Below, in pieces: positions 52,721 through 60,393 of a stretch of DNA of 64,000 nucleotides (its first letter is position 1; each line of letters begins with the position of its first letter). Made by a program: the position numbers and the translations under genes. Below the pieces are notes generated by a model. The model saw only the letters and a list, made by a program, of their open reading frames with translations, ran no database searches and was not told where the DNA came from. This stretch comes from Planctomycetota bacterium. GTDB lineage: Bacteria > Planctomycetota > UBA1135 > GCA-002686595. The stretch is from positions 248,001 to 312,000 of the forward strand of contig JAIOPM010000031.1 of the NCBI GenBank assembly GCA_021413885.1, written 5' to 3'.

Positions 52721-53063
52721 GTCGAGCCTCCGGAGCACGTTCGGCATCGGGGAAATCGCGGTAGAGCGCCGCGCGGAAGTGAGTGACCAGCGCGTAGACC
52801 TTCGCGTGCAGCGCTTCGGGCCGGCCTTCGCGGCGCGCGGCTTCGCCGAAGCTCGCGTCGAGGTCCGCCAACGTCGCGAATCGGCACACGACGTGGAACT
52901 CGCCGATCTCGGGCAGGCCGAAGCCGAGCTTGCGCCGCGTCAGCGACCACGCCGCGAGAGCGCCGGTCGTCTTCAGGTGATCGAGCCACTCGCGCACGGC
53001 CGCGGCGAAGCGCAGGTCGTCGCGCGAGTCCTTCAGGTCGCACCAGATGTGGTAGTGGTTCAC
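52710..53063 (-). CDS. DUF6614-like protein, first gene of the operon
   Basis: This 117-residue protein starts with GTG at 53063 (NHYHIWCDLKDSRDDLRFAA), and its longer upstream frame has no domain. The recognisable blocks are YHIWCDLK, LDHLKTTGALAAW, RRKLGFGLPEIGEFHVVCRF and ALYRDFPD, which match the uncharacterised DUF6614 family. It has no catalytic motif that I can identify. Its 3' end overlaps the methyltransferase start by 11 bases, so the four genes to 49899 form one unit. It is divergent from the MocR gene, about 125 bases away. Confidence 0.72.
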   Translation of the reverse strand: MNHYHIWCDLKDSRDDLRFAAAVREWLDHLKTTGALAAWSLTRRKLGFGLPEIGEFHVVCRFATLADLDASFGEAARREGRPEALHAKVYALVTHFRAALYRDFPDAERAPEARHGA

Positions 53064-53110
53064 GCGTCTCGTCTCGTGGGGCCTTGCCGCGCTCGTCGCG
53101 TGCTCGTACA

Positions 53111-53147
53111 TTGTGCTAGTACAAACGCTATGAACGAGCTAGCACAT
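53111..53147. promoter_or_regulatory. palindromic operator in the divergent MocR/DUF6614 intergenic region
   Basis: TTGTGCTAGTACAA at 53111-53124 is a near-perfect 14-bp palindrome, with one mismatched pair. The sequence TGTGCTAG (53112-53119) recurs on the opposite strand at 53139-53146 as CTAGCACA. The two CTAG centres are 23 bases apart, about two helical turns, a spacing typical of MocR/GntR-type dimers. The site lies between divergent start codons at 53063 and 53189, so binding could control both units. Confidence 0.6.
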
Positions 53148-53188
53148 ACTGCCGCAGCCTCGCGCGTCGCGCAAGAGCCCTCGCGCCG

Positions 53189-54511
53189 ATGACCGACCTC
53201 GCTCGACGGATCCGCGGACGGACGACGCGTGAGATCGCCGCCGCGATCGAGAGCGCCGCGCGCGACGGCGCGTTGAAGGGCGGCGGACGCTTGCCGACGG
53301 TGCGCGGTCTCGCCGAGACGCTCGGCGTCAGTCCGGCGACGGTCGCCGCGGCGTACAAGGAGCTGCGCCGTCGCGGCGTGCTCGTCGCGCGCGGTCGTCA
53401 AGGCACGCGGTTGAGCCACGTCCCGAGGCTCCCGCGCGGCGCGCACGACGAACTGCCGACCGGCGCGCGCAATCTGCGCGACGGCAACCCGGATCCCGCG
53501 CTCTTGCCGTCGATGGCGAAGGCGTTGCGGCGCATCGACGCGACTCCGCATCTCTATGGCGGCGCGGCGTCATTGCCCGCGTTGCAGAAGTTGGTCGCGA
53601 AGGACTTGCTCGACGAGGGCGTGCGCGTCGGCGGGATCGCGTTTGTCAGCGGCGCGATGGATGGGATCGAGCGCGTGCTCGCCGAGGAGCTGCATCCCGG
53701 CGATTGCGTCGCGGTCGAGGATCCGTGCTTCGGCAACGTGCACGAGGTCGTGCTCGCGCGCGGGCTCGTGCCGCTCGCGGTGCCGATCGACGACGAAGGC
53801 GTCTTGCCCGACGGCGTCGAACGCGCGCTCGCCCAAGGCGCGCGAGCGTTGATCGTCACGCCGCGCGCCCAGAATCCCTACGGCTCCGCGTTCACGCCGG
53901 CGCGCGCGAAAGCGTTGCGCGCCATCCTGCGCACGCGGCCCGACGTCGTCGTGATCGAGGACGACCACGCGAGTTTGATCACCCGGGCCGAGCTCGCGCC
54001 CATCCACGTCGACTCGCGGCGTTGGGCGCACGTGCGCTCGCTGTCGAAGGGTCTGAATCCCGACCTTCGTCTCGCGGCGCTGACCGGCGACGACGAGACG
54101 ATGCGGCGCGTCGAGGCGCGGCAGCGCGTCGGCGAACGATGGGTGAGCCACGTCCTGCAACGCATCGCCGTGGAGCTGCTCTCGGACGCGAGCGTACGTC
54201 GAGGCTTGCGCAAAGCGGCCGACACGTACGTCGAGCGCCGCGAGGCGCTGCTCGCCGCGCTCGCAACCGAAGGCGTGCGCGCGTTCGGGCGCTCGGGCTA
54301 CAACGTGTGGATCCCGGTCGAGTCCGAGTCGGCGACGATCGCCGCGTTGCTCGCGCGTGGTTTCGCGGTCGCGCCGGGCGAACGCTTCCGCATGCAGAGC
54401 GCTCCCGCGGTGCGCGCGACGACCGCGACGCTCGCGCCGCGCGACGCGAAGCTCTTCGCGCGCGAACTCGCCGCGGCGACGCGCGCGGTTTCGTCCGCGC
54501 CTTCGGTCTAG
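53189..54511 (+). CDS. MocR-type regulator (GntR winged helix plus PLP aminotransferase-like domain)
   Basis: This 440-residue protein combines an N-terminal GntR-type winged helix (residues ~1-75, GRLPTVRGLAETLGVSPATV) with a fold-type I aminotransferase-like domain. The PLP lysine is Lys287 in VRSLSKGLNPDLR, and the substrate-binding Arg/Asp region precedes it (VVIEDDHASL). MocR regulators sense PLP or its derivatives and bind palindromic or direct-repeat sites. It is divergent from the operon with a PNPOx-like protein, so it may control that operon. Its TAG stop shares the palindrome CTAG (54508-54511) with the TAG stop of the convergent ATP-grasp gene. Confidence 0.89.
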   Translation: MTDLARRIRGRTTREIAAAIESAARDGALKGGGRLPTVRGLAETLGVSPATVAAAYKELRRRGVLVARGRQGTRLSHVPRLPRGAHDELPTGARNLRDGNPDPALLPSMAKALRRIDATPHLYGGAASLPALQKLVAKDLLDEGVRVGGIAFVSGAMDGIERVLAEELHPGDCVAVEDPCFGNVHEVVLARGLVPLAVPIDDEGVLPDGVERALAQGARALIVTPRAQNPYGSAFTPARAKALRAILRTRPDVVVIEDDHASLITRAELAPIHVDSRRWAHVRSLSKGLNPDLRLAALTGDDETMRRVEARQRVGERWVSHVLQRIAVELLSDASVRRGLRKAADTYVERREALLAALATEGVRAFGRSGYNVWIPVESESATIAALLARGFAVAPGERFRMQSAPAVRATTATLAPRDAKLFARELAAATRAVSSAPSV

Positions 54512-55806
54512 GGCTCGACCGCGACGTCGAGCGCGTCGGCCGTGGCGCGTGCGCTTCGATAGGCGGCGGAACTCGAGCGCGGATCGCTCGCGAGCGCCCA
54601 CGCGACGTGCGGGAACGCGTCGGGATGCGGCGCGGCGTACCACGGCTCGCCGACGCGCGCAGTCGCCGCGGCGCGGATGCCGCGGGCGGCGAGCGCCGCG
54701 AGTTCAGTCGCGCTCGGCACGCGCACGACGCGGCCGGCTTCGAAATGCGAGCGGTACGCGAGGCACCAGTGCTCACGGACGCGCGCGTCGAGAGCGTCGA
54801 GGTTCCCGAGCGCGAGCTCGATCGTCTTCGCGAGAGGCACGAACCCGAGCGCGGCCTCGAAGAGCTCCGCGAACGCGTCGTCCTCGCCGAGGCGCGCGTT
54901 GACTTCGATCACACGCACGTCGGCGCCGCGCGCGCGCAGCTCGATCGAGAAACCGCTCGAGCGCACGCCGCTCGCCGCGAGCGCGCGCCGCGAAATGTCT
55001 TCGCACGCCGCGACGAGCTCCGGCGGACGATCGGCGGGCAAGCGATAGCTCTCGACGTAGAAGCGCGGCGGCGGCGTCAACGTCTGTTCGACGACGCCGA
55101 AGACGCACGGCCGGCCGTCGAGCACGAGACCGTCGGTCTCGAGCGGCTCGCCGTCGAAGAAGCGCTCGACGAGAAAACTCGCGCGCGGATCGCAACCCGC
55201 GTCGAGGCCGGCGAGCTCGGCGAATTCGACCAAGCGCTTCACGTCGCGCGACGTCAGGAGCCCCGCGCGCACCGCGGTAACTGCGTCGTCGACTTCGGCG
55301 TCGCTCGCGACTTTCGTCACCAAGCGACCGAGCGTCGACGCACACGCCTTGAGCACCACCGGGTAGCCGTGCTCGCGCGCGAACGCGCGCACGCCGCTCG
55401 CGTCGGAGACCAGACGAAACTCCGGCACCGGCACGCGCGCCGCCGCGAGCCGCGCGCGAGAGACGTTCTTCGCGAGGCACGCGAGCGCTCCCGACGGGCT
55501 CGCGCCGGGAAGGCCGAGCTGCGCCGTGAGCCACGCGCCGGGCGCGAGCGCCGCTTCGCTCTGCGCGAGCACGCCGTCGATGCGCGTCCGCGCCGCGAAC
55601 GCGTCGAGAACTTTCGTCGCGCCGCGAACTTCCTCCGCCGGCGGCAACTCGATGAACTCGTCGAAGAGCTCGCGATCGCGCGGACTCTGCCAATCGTCGG
55701 CGAGCACCAGCCGCACGCCCTGCTCGCGCAGCCCGGGCCCGAAACGGCCGAAGAACACCGCGCGGTCGCTCGCCGAGCCGGGATAGAGGCACACGAGAGT
55801 TTTCAC
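54508..55806 (-). CDS. ATP-grasp domain protein
   Basis: This 432-residue protein starts with GTG at 55806. An N-terminal Rossmann-like region (TLVCLYPGSASDRAVFFGRF, VRLVLADDW) is followed by an ATP-grasp core: SPSGALACLAKNVSRARLA, YPVVLKACASTLGRLVTKV, FLVERFFDG and IEVNARLGEDDAFAELFEAA. The core should catalyse ATP-dependent carboxylate-amine or -thiol ligation. The last ~70 residues are Ala-rich and resemble a small C-terminal ATP-grasp-associated domain. The substrate cannot be inferred. The gene is convergent with MocR and divergent from the GT2 gene across a 256-base gap in which I see no clear motif. Confidence 0.83.
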   Translation of the reverse strand: MKTLVCLYPGSASDRAVFFGRFGPGLREQGVRLVLADDWQSPRDRELFDEFIELPPAEEVRGATKVLDAFAARTRIDGVLAQSEAALAPGAWLTAQLGLPGASPSGALACLAKNVSRARLAAARVPVPEFRLVSDASGVRAFAREHGYPVVLKACASTLGRLVTKVASDAEVDDAVTAVRAGLLTSRDVKRLVEFAELAGLDAGCDPRASFLVERFFDGEPLETDGLVLDGRPCVFGVVEQTLTPPPRFYVESYRLPADRPPELVAACEDISRRALAASGVRSSGFSIELRARGADVRVIEVNARLGEDDAFAELFEAALGFVPLAKTIELALGNLDALDARVREHWCLAYRSHFEAGRVVRVPSATELAALAARGIRAAATARVGEPWYAAPHPDAFPHVAWALASDPRSSSAAYRSARATADALDVAVEP

Positions 55807-56062
55807 GGCGCGCGACTCTACGGCGCGGATCGCGCGCGAAAAGCGCTCGGCCTCAAGACGCGCTCACGCGCGGACCGACAGGCACCCCGACTTCCGTGTC
55901 GTGGGGACGACGGGGACGGAGCGCTTGGGGAGCACTCCACGTCCTCGCGGACGGAGGTCCGTGGCCATCGAGAAGGGCGACGATTCGGGGGACGGGCGAC
56001 GAAGCGAAGGCGAGCGTCTTCGCGGCGGCGCGACCTCGCGCGAGCGAGGGAAGGAAGGATCC

Positions 56063-56923
56063 ATGGAGCAGAAGAAATTCAGCGCGCGCGGTCCGCACGA
56101 ACCGGCGCTCGTCGAGCCCAGTCTCACGATCGTGTTGGCGCTCGAGGACCAAGCGCAAATCGTCGGGCGAGCGCTCAAGACCACCGTCGCGTACTGCACG
56201 GAACGCGGCAGCACCGCCGAGGTGATCGTCGTCGACGACGGCTCGACCGACGGCTCGGCCGAGGTGGCGGCGCGTTGGACCGAGCACCTCCAGTCGTTGC
56301 AGGTCGTGCGGCATCACAAGCGTCGCGGTCGCGGCGCGGCGGCGCGCACCGGCGTGTTGCTCTCGCGCGGCCGCAAGGTGATCGTCTTCGGCGCGGATCT
56401 CGCGGTCGCGATCGAGGACCTCGACGGTTTGGTCGACGCGCTCGACCAAGGCGCGGACATCGCGGTCGCGTCGCGCGCGCTCGATGATTCGGACATCGGG
56501 CGTCAGGCGTCGATGTTGCGCCGCATGTCGGAGGGCGTATTGACGGCCGCGGCGCGCTGTCTCGTCCATCCCGGCGTCAAGGACTCGTTCTGCGGCGCGC
56601 ACGCGTACTTGCGCGGCGCGGCGCGAGCGGTCGCCGAACGCGCGCACTCGACCGGCGACGGTTGGGCCGCGGAGTGGCTCGCGATCGGACAGCGGCTCGG
56701 CCTCCAGGTCGCCGAATGTCCGGTGCGTTGGGCGAGCCCCGAACTCGGCGAGACCAAGTTGCGTTTCCTGCCGACGTTGGCAGAGCTCGTGCATGCAGGA
56801 CGCCGACTGAAGAACGTCGAGTACCTCGCGCCGCTGCCGACGCGTCAGACGTTGGCCGACACGTCGTTCGTCGACGCGAACATGGCGTCGACGCGCTTCC
56901 GTTCGCGCTACGAGCCGCACTGA
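56063..56923 (+). CDS. GT2 family glycosyltransferase (DPM1/ALG5-like)
   Basis: This 286-residue enzyme begins at the ATG at 56063, preceded by GGAAGGA. It has a GT-A fold with SLTIVLALEDQAQIVGRALK, the nucleotide-sugar motif VDDGSTDGS and FGADLAVAIEDLDGLVDAL, in which the DxD is replaced by Gly-Ala-Asp. DPM1/ALG5-like enzymes transfer a hexose from UDP- or GDP-sugar to polyprenyl phosphate, and then need a separate flippase. No transmembrane helices follow, so the product is probably soluble. A longer frame from 55901 has an Arg/Gly-rich extension that looks non-coding. Substrate is unknown. Confidence 0.85.
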   Translation: MEQKKFSARGPHEPALVEPSLTIVLALEDQAQIVGRALKTTVAYCTERGSTAEVIVVDDGSTDGSAEVAARWTEHLQSLQVVRHHKRRGRGAAARTGVLLSRGRKVIVFGADLAVAIEDLDGLVDALDQGADIAVASRALDDSDIGRQASMLRRMSEGVLTAAARCLVHPGVKDSFCGAHAYLRGAARAVAERAHSTGDGWAAEWLAIGQRLGLQVAECPVRWASPELGETKLRFLPTLAELVHAGRRLKNVEYLAPLPTRQTLADTSFVDANMASTRFRSRYEPH

Positions 56924-57029
56924 GAACGCACCGCGCGGAATTGTTCGTCGCGGGCTTCGGGCGAGACACTAGATTGGAGGGCGCTCGGGCCGGATCCCGC
57001 GCGCCCCGAGCGCTCCCCGAAAGGACGAC

Positions 57030-58187
57030 ATGTTGTTCCCGTGGTTGGTGCTCGCGTCGCTCGCTTCGCCCGTTGCTCCGCTTCGCGGCGACGTTCAGGA
57101 GCCCGCGGCCTCGACCGACGCGACCGCGGCGCGCGACGCGGTCCGTTGGTTCGCCGGCACGTTCGACGAAGCGCTCGCCAAAGCGCGCGTCGAGAACCGT
57201 CAGGTCGTGTTGGTGTTCCGCATCGAGGACTGCAAACGCTGCGACGAATTCGCGCGCAAGACGTTGGTCCAAGCGTCGGTCGTCGCCGAGCTCGCCGACG
57301 CGGTGTGCCTGTCGCTCGACGGCGAGAGCGCGGCGGGTTCGACGCTCGTCGCGCGTTTCGGCGTCGCCGATTATCCGACCGTCGTGTGGCTCGGGTCCGA
57401 CGGTGCGTTGCGCGATCGCTTGGTCGGCGCCGTGCCCGCGACCGAGTTCTTGCGCGAGGTCCAGCGCGTGCGTTCGGACCGCGAGACGGTCGGCGAGCTG
57501 CGTCGTCGCGTGCAGGCGGACGAGAGCAACGTCGATCTCCGTTGGCGTCTCGCGCAGAAGCTGCGCGCGGGCGGCGACGGCGCCGGCGCGGAGGAACAGA
57601 TCGCGCGGATCAAGAAGCTCGATCCGACCGGCCGTTCGAAGCCGATGCGCTTGATGCGCCTCGACGATCTGCGCACTGCGGTGCGCCGCACGTACGACGA
57701 AACGCACGGAGCGTTCGACACGTCTTCGATCTCCGCGTTGCTCGAACACGACACCGACACCGAGGTGCTGTTCCGCGGTTGGTCGATCGTCGCCGACTTC
57801 GAGGCCGGCGCGTTGGCGCGCATCCAGAAGGCGCGGCAATCGACGCCGACGCAAGCGGCGGCGGCTCGCGCGCGCCAACGCGAGGCGTTGAAGCGCGCGT
57901 GGTCGTGCTGTCCGACCGACGAGATCGTCGGCTTCGGCAACGAGCTCGCGTGGGTCTACTTCGAAGGGGCGGAGGAGCTCCAACCTGAGGACAAGCAATT
58001 CGCGCGCGCCGTCGCGCAGCGCGCGGCCGAACTCGCGGGCGACGATCCGACGGTGCTCGACACGTTGGCTTGCTGTTCGTTCATGAACGGCGACAAGGAC
58101 GAGGCGCTGCGGCTCGTGCGACGTTGCCTCGAGCTCGATCCGACCAACGAACAGTGGAAGGTGCGCCTGGAGGAGTTCTCGCTCTGA
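57030..58187 (+). CDS. secreted thioredoxin-like / TPR protein, copy 1
   Basis: This 385-residue protein opens with a short hydrophobic signal (LFPWLVLASLASPVAP) and is preceded by AAAGGA. A thioredoxin-like domain of ~120 residues follows, with CKRC in RIEDCKRCDEFARK and the cis-Pro-like VADYPTVVWL. The remaining ~250 residues are TPR-like helices ending in LDTLACCSFMNGDKDEALRL. It resembles the next gene in order, sharing for example the SKPMRLMRLDDL/SLPMRLAKLEDV and LDTLACC blocks, so the pair arose by duplication. The altered CKRC motif and the shorter N-terminus set it apart. Probably a periplasmic or membrane-associated redox protein. Confidence 0.8.
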   Translation: MLFPWLVLASLASPVAPLRGDVQEPAASTDATAARDAVRWFAGTFDEALAKARVENRQVVLVFRIEDCKRCDEFARKTLVQASVVAELADAVCLSLDGESAAGSTLVARFGVADYPTVVWLGSDGALRDRLVGAVPATEFLREVQRVRSDRETVGELRRRVQADESNVDLRWRLAQKLRAGGDGAGAEEQIARIKKLDPTGRSKPMRLMRLDDLRTAVRRTYDETHGAFDTSSISALLEHDTDTEVLFRGWSIVADFEAGALARIQKARQSTPTQAAAARARQREALKRAWSCCPTDEIVGFGNELAWVYFEGAEELQPEDKQFARAVAQRAAELAGDDPTVLDTLACCSFMNGDKDEALRLVRRCLELDPTNEQWKVRLEEFSL

Positions 58188-58354
58188 CCTCGGCGTTCGC
58201 TCCGGCCCACGAGCGCTCGCGCTCGTCGAACGTGTACGAGCGCCGCAAGACCGGCCGCGCGCTCTCTCGTTCGGCTGGCGAGCTTCCGAAACCGGGTTAG
58301 AGTCCCGCCGACCGCTTCGAACTCGCTCTCGCTCGCACACCTCGTCGTCGCACC

Positions 58355-59551
58355 ATGACTTTCGCTTTCCTCGCCGTCCTCGCCCGAGCTGCGTTGCTCG
58401 GTGTCGCCGCTCAGGCGCCAACCACGCAAGCGCCGACGAAGTCGAGCCAAGAGACCCGCGTCCTCGTCGTGACGACCGATCTCGGCGACGAATTCCACGG
58501 CAAGGTCGCGTGGTTCCCGGGCTCGTACGCGCAAGCGCTCGTCCGCGCGCGCGCGAACGAATCGTTGGTGATGCTCGACTTCTGGGCCGATTGGTGTCGG
58601 CCGTGTCGGCGCATGGGGAAGAAGACGTTCTCCGACGATCAAGTGGTCGCCGAGCTCTGCAACGTCGTCTGCTTCAGCGTCGACACGCAGTCGAAGAGCG
58701 GCAAGGTCCTCGCGGAGCGGTTCGCGATCAAGAAGTTGCCGACGTACGTCTGGCTGTCGCCGGACGGCGCGTTGCGCGACGTGGTCACCGGCTACTTGGA
58801 TCCCGAGCCGTTCCGGCGCGAGGTCGAGCGCATCCACGACGACCGCGGGACGATCTCCGATCTCTGGCGGCGCATCCAGGCCGACACGCACGACCTCGAC
58901 GCGCGTTGGCTGCTCGCGCGCAAGCTGCGCACGGTCGGCGACGAGAAAGGCGCCGAGCAACAGATGCGCGCGATCGCCGAGCTCGATCGCGAGGGCAAGT
59001 CGCTGCCGATGCGCCTCGCGAAGTTGGAGGACGTGCTCGCGCGTTCGTACGACAGCTTCGACGAGCGGACGCACTCGTACAAGGTTGCCGAGCTCGAGCA
59101 GTTCCTCGCCGGCGAGACGTACGACCAGGTGCTCTTCGAAGGTTGGTTCGCCCACGGTCGGATGCAAGGCGTCCACGTCGGCGAGCTGCGTCAAGTCGGC
59201 GCGCCGAAGGAAGAGCTGCGCACCGCGGCGCTCGCGCAACTCGCGACGTACCGCGAGAAGGTCTGGCCGCGCCGCTACGCCGGGCGCGAGGCGTACGCGG
59301 CGAACGAGATCGCGTGGTGCCATTGGCAAGCGGCCGATTTCATCGACGAGCCCGCGAAGCGTTTCGCGCTCGAGGTCGCGAAGGCCGCGGCCGAGATCGA
59401 GCCCGACGATGCGGCCATCCTCGACACGCTCGCCTGCTGTCACTGGATGAACGGCGAGTTCGCGCGCGCGCGGGAGCTCGTCGAACGCTGCATCCAGCTC
59501 GAGCCGAAGAATCCGGAATGGACCGCGCGGCGCGAAGCGTTCGCGCACTGA
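58355..59551 (+). CDS. secreted thioredoxin-like / TPR protein, copy 2
   Basis: This 398-residue protein starts with a signal peptide (FAFLAVLARAALLGVAAQ) and a low-complexity linker with QAPTTQAPTKS. The thioredoxin-like domain has WCRPC in DFWADWCRPCRRMGKKTF and KKLPTYVWLS as cis-Pro region, so the redox pair is the more classical one. TPR-like helices follow, ending in LDTLACCHWMNGEFARAREL. It lies 167 bases downstream of copy 1 on the same strand. Function in disulfide exchange or signalling outside the cytoplasm is plausible, but no partner is known. Confidence 0.82.
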   Translation: MTFAFLAVLARAALLGVAAQAPTTQAPTKSSQETRVLVVTTDLGDEFHGKVAWFPGSYAQALVRARANESLVMLDFWADWCRPCRRMGKKTFSDDQVVAELCNVVCFSVDTQSKSGKVLAERFAIKKLPTYVWLSPDGALRDVVTGYLDPEPFRREVERIHDDRGTISDLWRRIQADTHDLDARWLLARKLRTVGDEKGAEQQMRAIAELDREGKSLPMRLAKLEDVLARSYDSFDERTHSYKVAELEQFLAGETYDQVLFEGWFAHGRMQGVHVGELRQVGAPKEELRTAALAQLATYREKVWPRRYAGREAYAANEIAWCHWQAADFIDEPAKRFALEVAKAAAEIEPDDAAILDTLACCHWMNGEFARARELVERCIQLEPKNPEWTARREAFAH

Positions 59552-59564
59552 GTCGGCGACGAAC

Positions 59565-59954
59565 ATGCTGCGACCTGCGAACGGCGACTCCGACGAACCG
59601 TCGCCCGAGGCTCGTGTCGAAGCGTATTTCGAACGCCTGATCGACAAGGTCGTTGCGCATCCGCGTTACGGCGCGGCTGTGAAGCAAGCGCTCGACGACC
59701 GCCGCGAGTTGATCCTCAACTACCACTCGCACGGCGCCGGCCAGCGTTGGTGCGTGTCGATCTGCGCGCAAGGCGTGGGCGTGCCGTTGCTCGATCTCGG
59801 CGCGCCGCTCGACGAGCTCGCGCACATCCGCGGCGTCGCCGACCTGGAAGAGCACTGCGACCCGCTGATGGCGGTGTTCGCGGATCGCTTGGTCGAGCGT
59901 TTCAGGCTCGCGTCGCGGCCGCGCGTCTACTTGAACGGCGCGCCGCGCGTCTGA
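59565..59954 (+). CDS. hypothetical protein
   Basis: This 129-residue protein starts at the ATG at 59565, 14 bases after the preceding stop, so it may be translated from the same message as the thioredoxin paralogue. I recognise no domain. Visible features are an acidic N-terminus (GDSDEPSPEARVEAYFERL), a central helix with AVKQALDDRRELIL, and a Cys-containing segment RWCVSICAQGVGVPLLDLG. No signal peptide is evident. It is convergent with the rhodanese gene and their stops are adjacent. Confidence 0.6.
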   Translation: MLRPANGDSDEPSPEARVEAYFERLIDKVVAHPRYGAAVKQALDDRRELILNYHSHGAGQRWCVSICAQGVGVPLLDLGAPLDELAHIRGVADLEEHCDPLMAVFADRLVERFRLASRPRVYLNGAPRV

Positions 59955-60383
59955 TCACTTCTTCGCGGCGAGCTCGCGCCAACTGCGGCCGCTCGCCGGC
60001 GCGGTCGACGTCGGGAGACCGAGCTCTTGCCAACCGGGCGTCGCGCGCCCCGACGGATCGCTCCCGCCGACGAAACCGCCGGCGAGGTTGACGAGTTCGG
60101 CGAAGCCCAACTGCGCCGCGACGTCGCACGCACGCGCGGAGCGTTGACCCGAGCGACAACCGAAGACGATCTTCGTCTCGCGCGCGAACGAACGACCGAG
60201 CGCATCCGCGAACGCCGGATTCGGCGTCATGCCGCCGGACGCGTCGCGCAGGAAGATCGGCACGTTGAACGCGCCGGTCGGGTGGCCCGCGTCGAACTCC
60301 TCGACGGTGCGCACGTCGATGTAGGTCCAACCGGTGTCGAGCAGTTGCTTGGCGTGTTCCGGGCTCTTCGTCGCGTAGCTCAT
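59955..60383 (-). CDS. rhodanese-like sulfurtransferase
   Basis: This 142-residue single-domain rhodanese has the catalytic loop CRSGQR with Cys76 in KIVFGCRSGQRSARA. It also has the conserved YIDVRTVEEFDAGHPTGAFN block and GGFVGGSDP at the end. The six-residue active loop fits a sulfurtransferase that carries a persulfide in the cytoplasm. Length is slightly longer than the 100-120 residues of minimal rhodaneses. It is 10 bases downstream of the histidine kinase gene on the same strand, but no functional link is evident. Confidence 0.9.
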   Translation of the reverse strand: MSYATKSPEHAKQLLDTGWTYIDVRTVEEFDAGHPTGAFNVPIFLRDASGGMTPNPAFADALGRSFARETKIVFGCRSGQRSARACDVAAQLGFAELVNLAGGFVGGSDPSGRATPGWQELGLPTSTAPASGRSWRELAAKK

Positions 60384-60393
60384 CGACTCGAGG

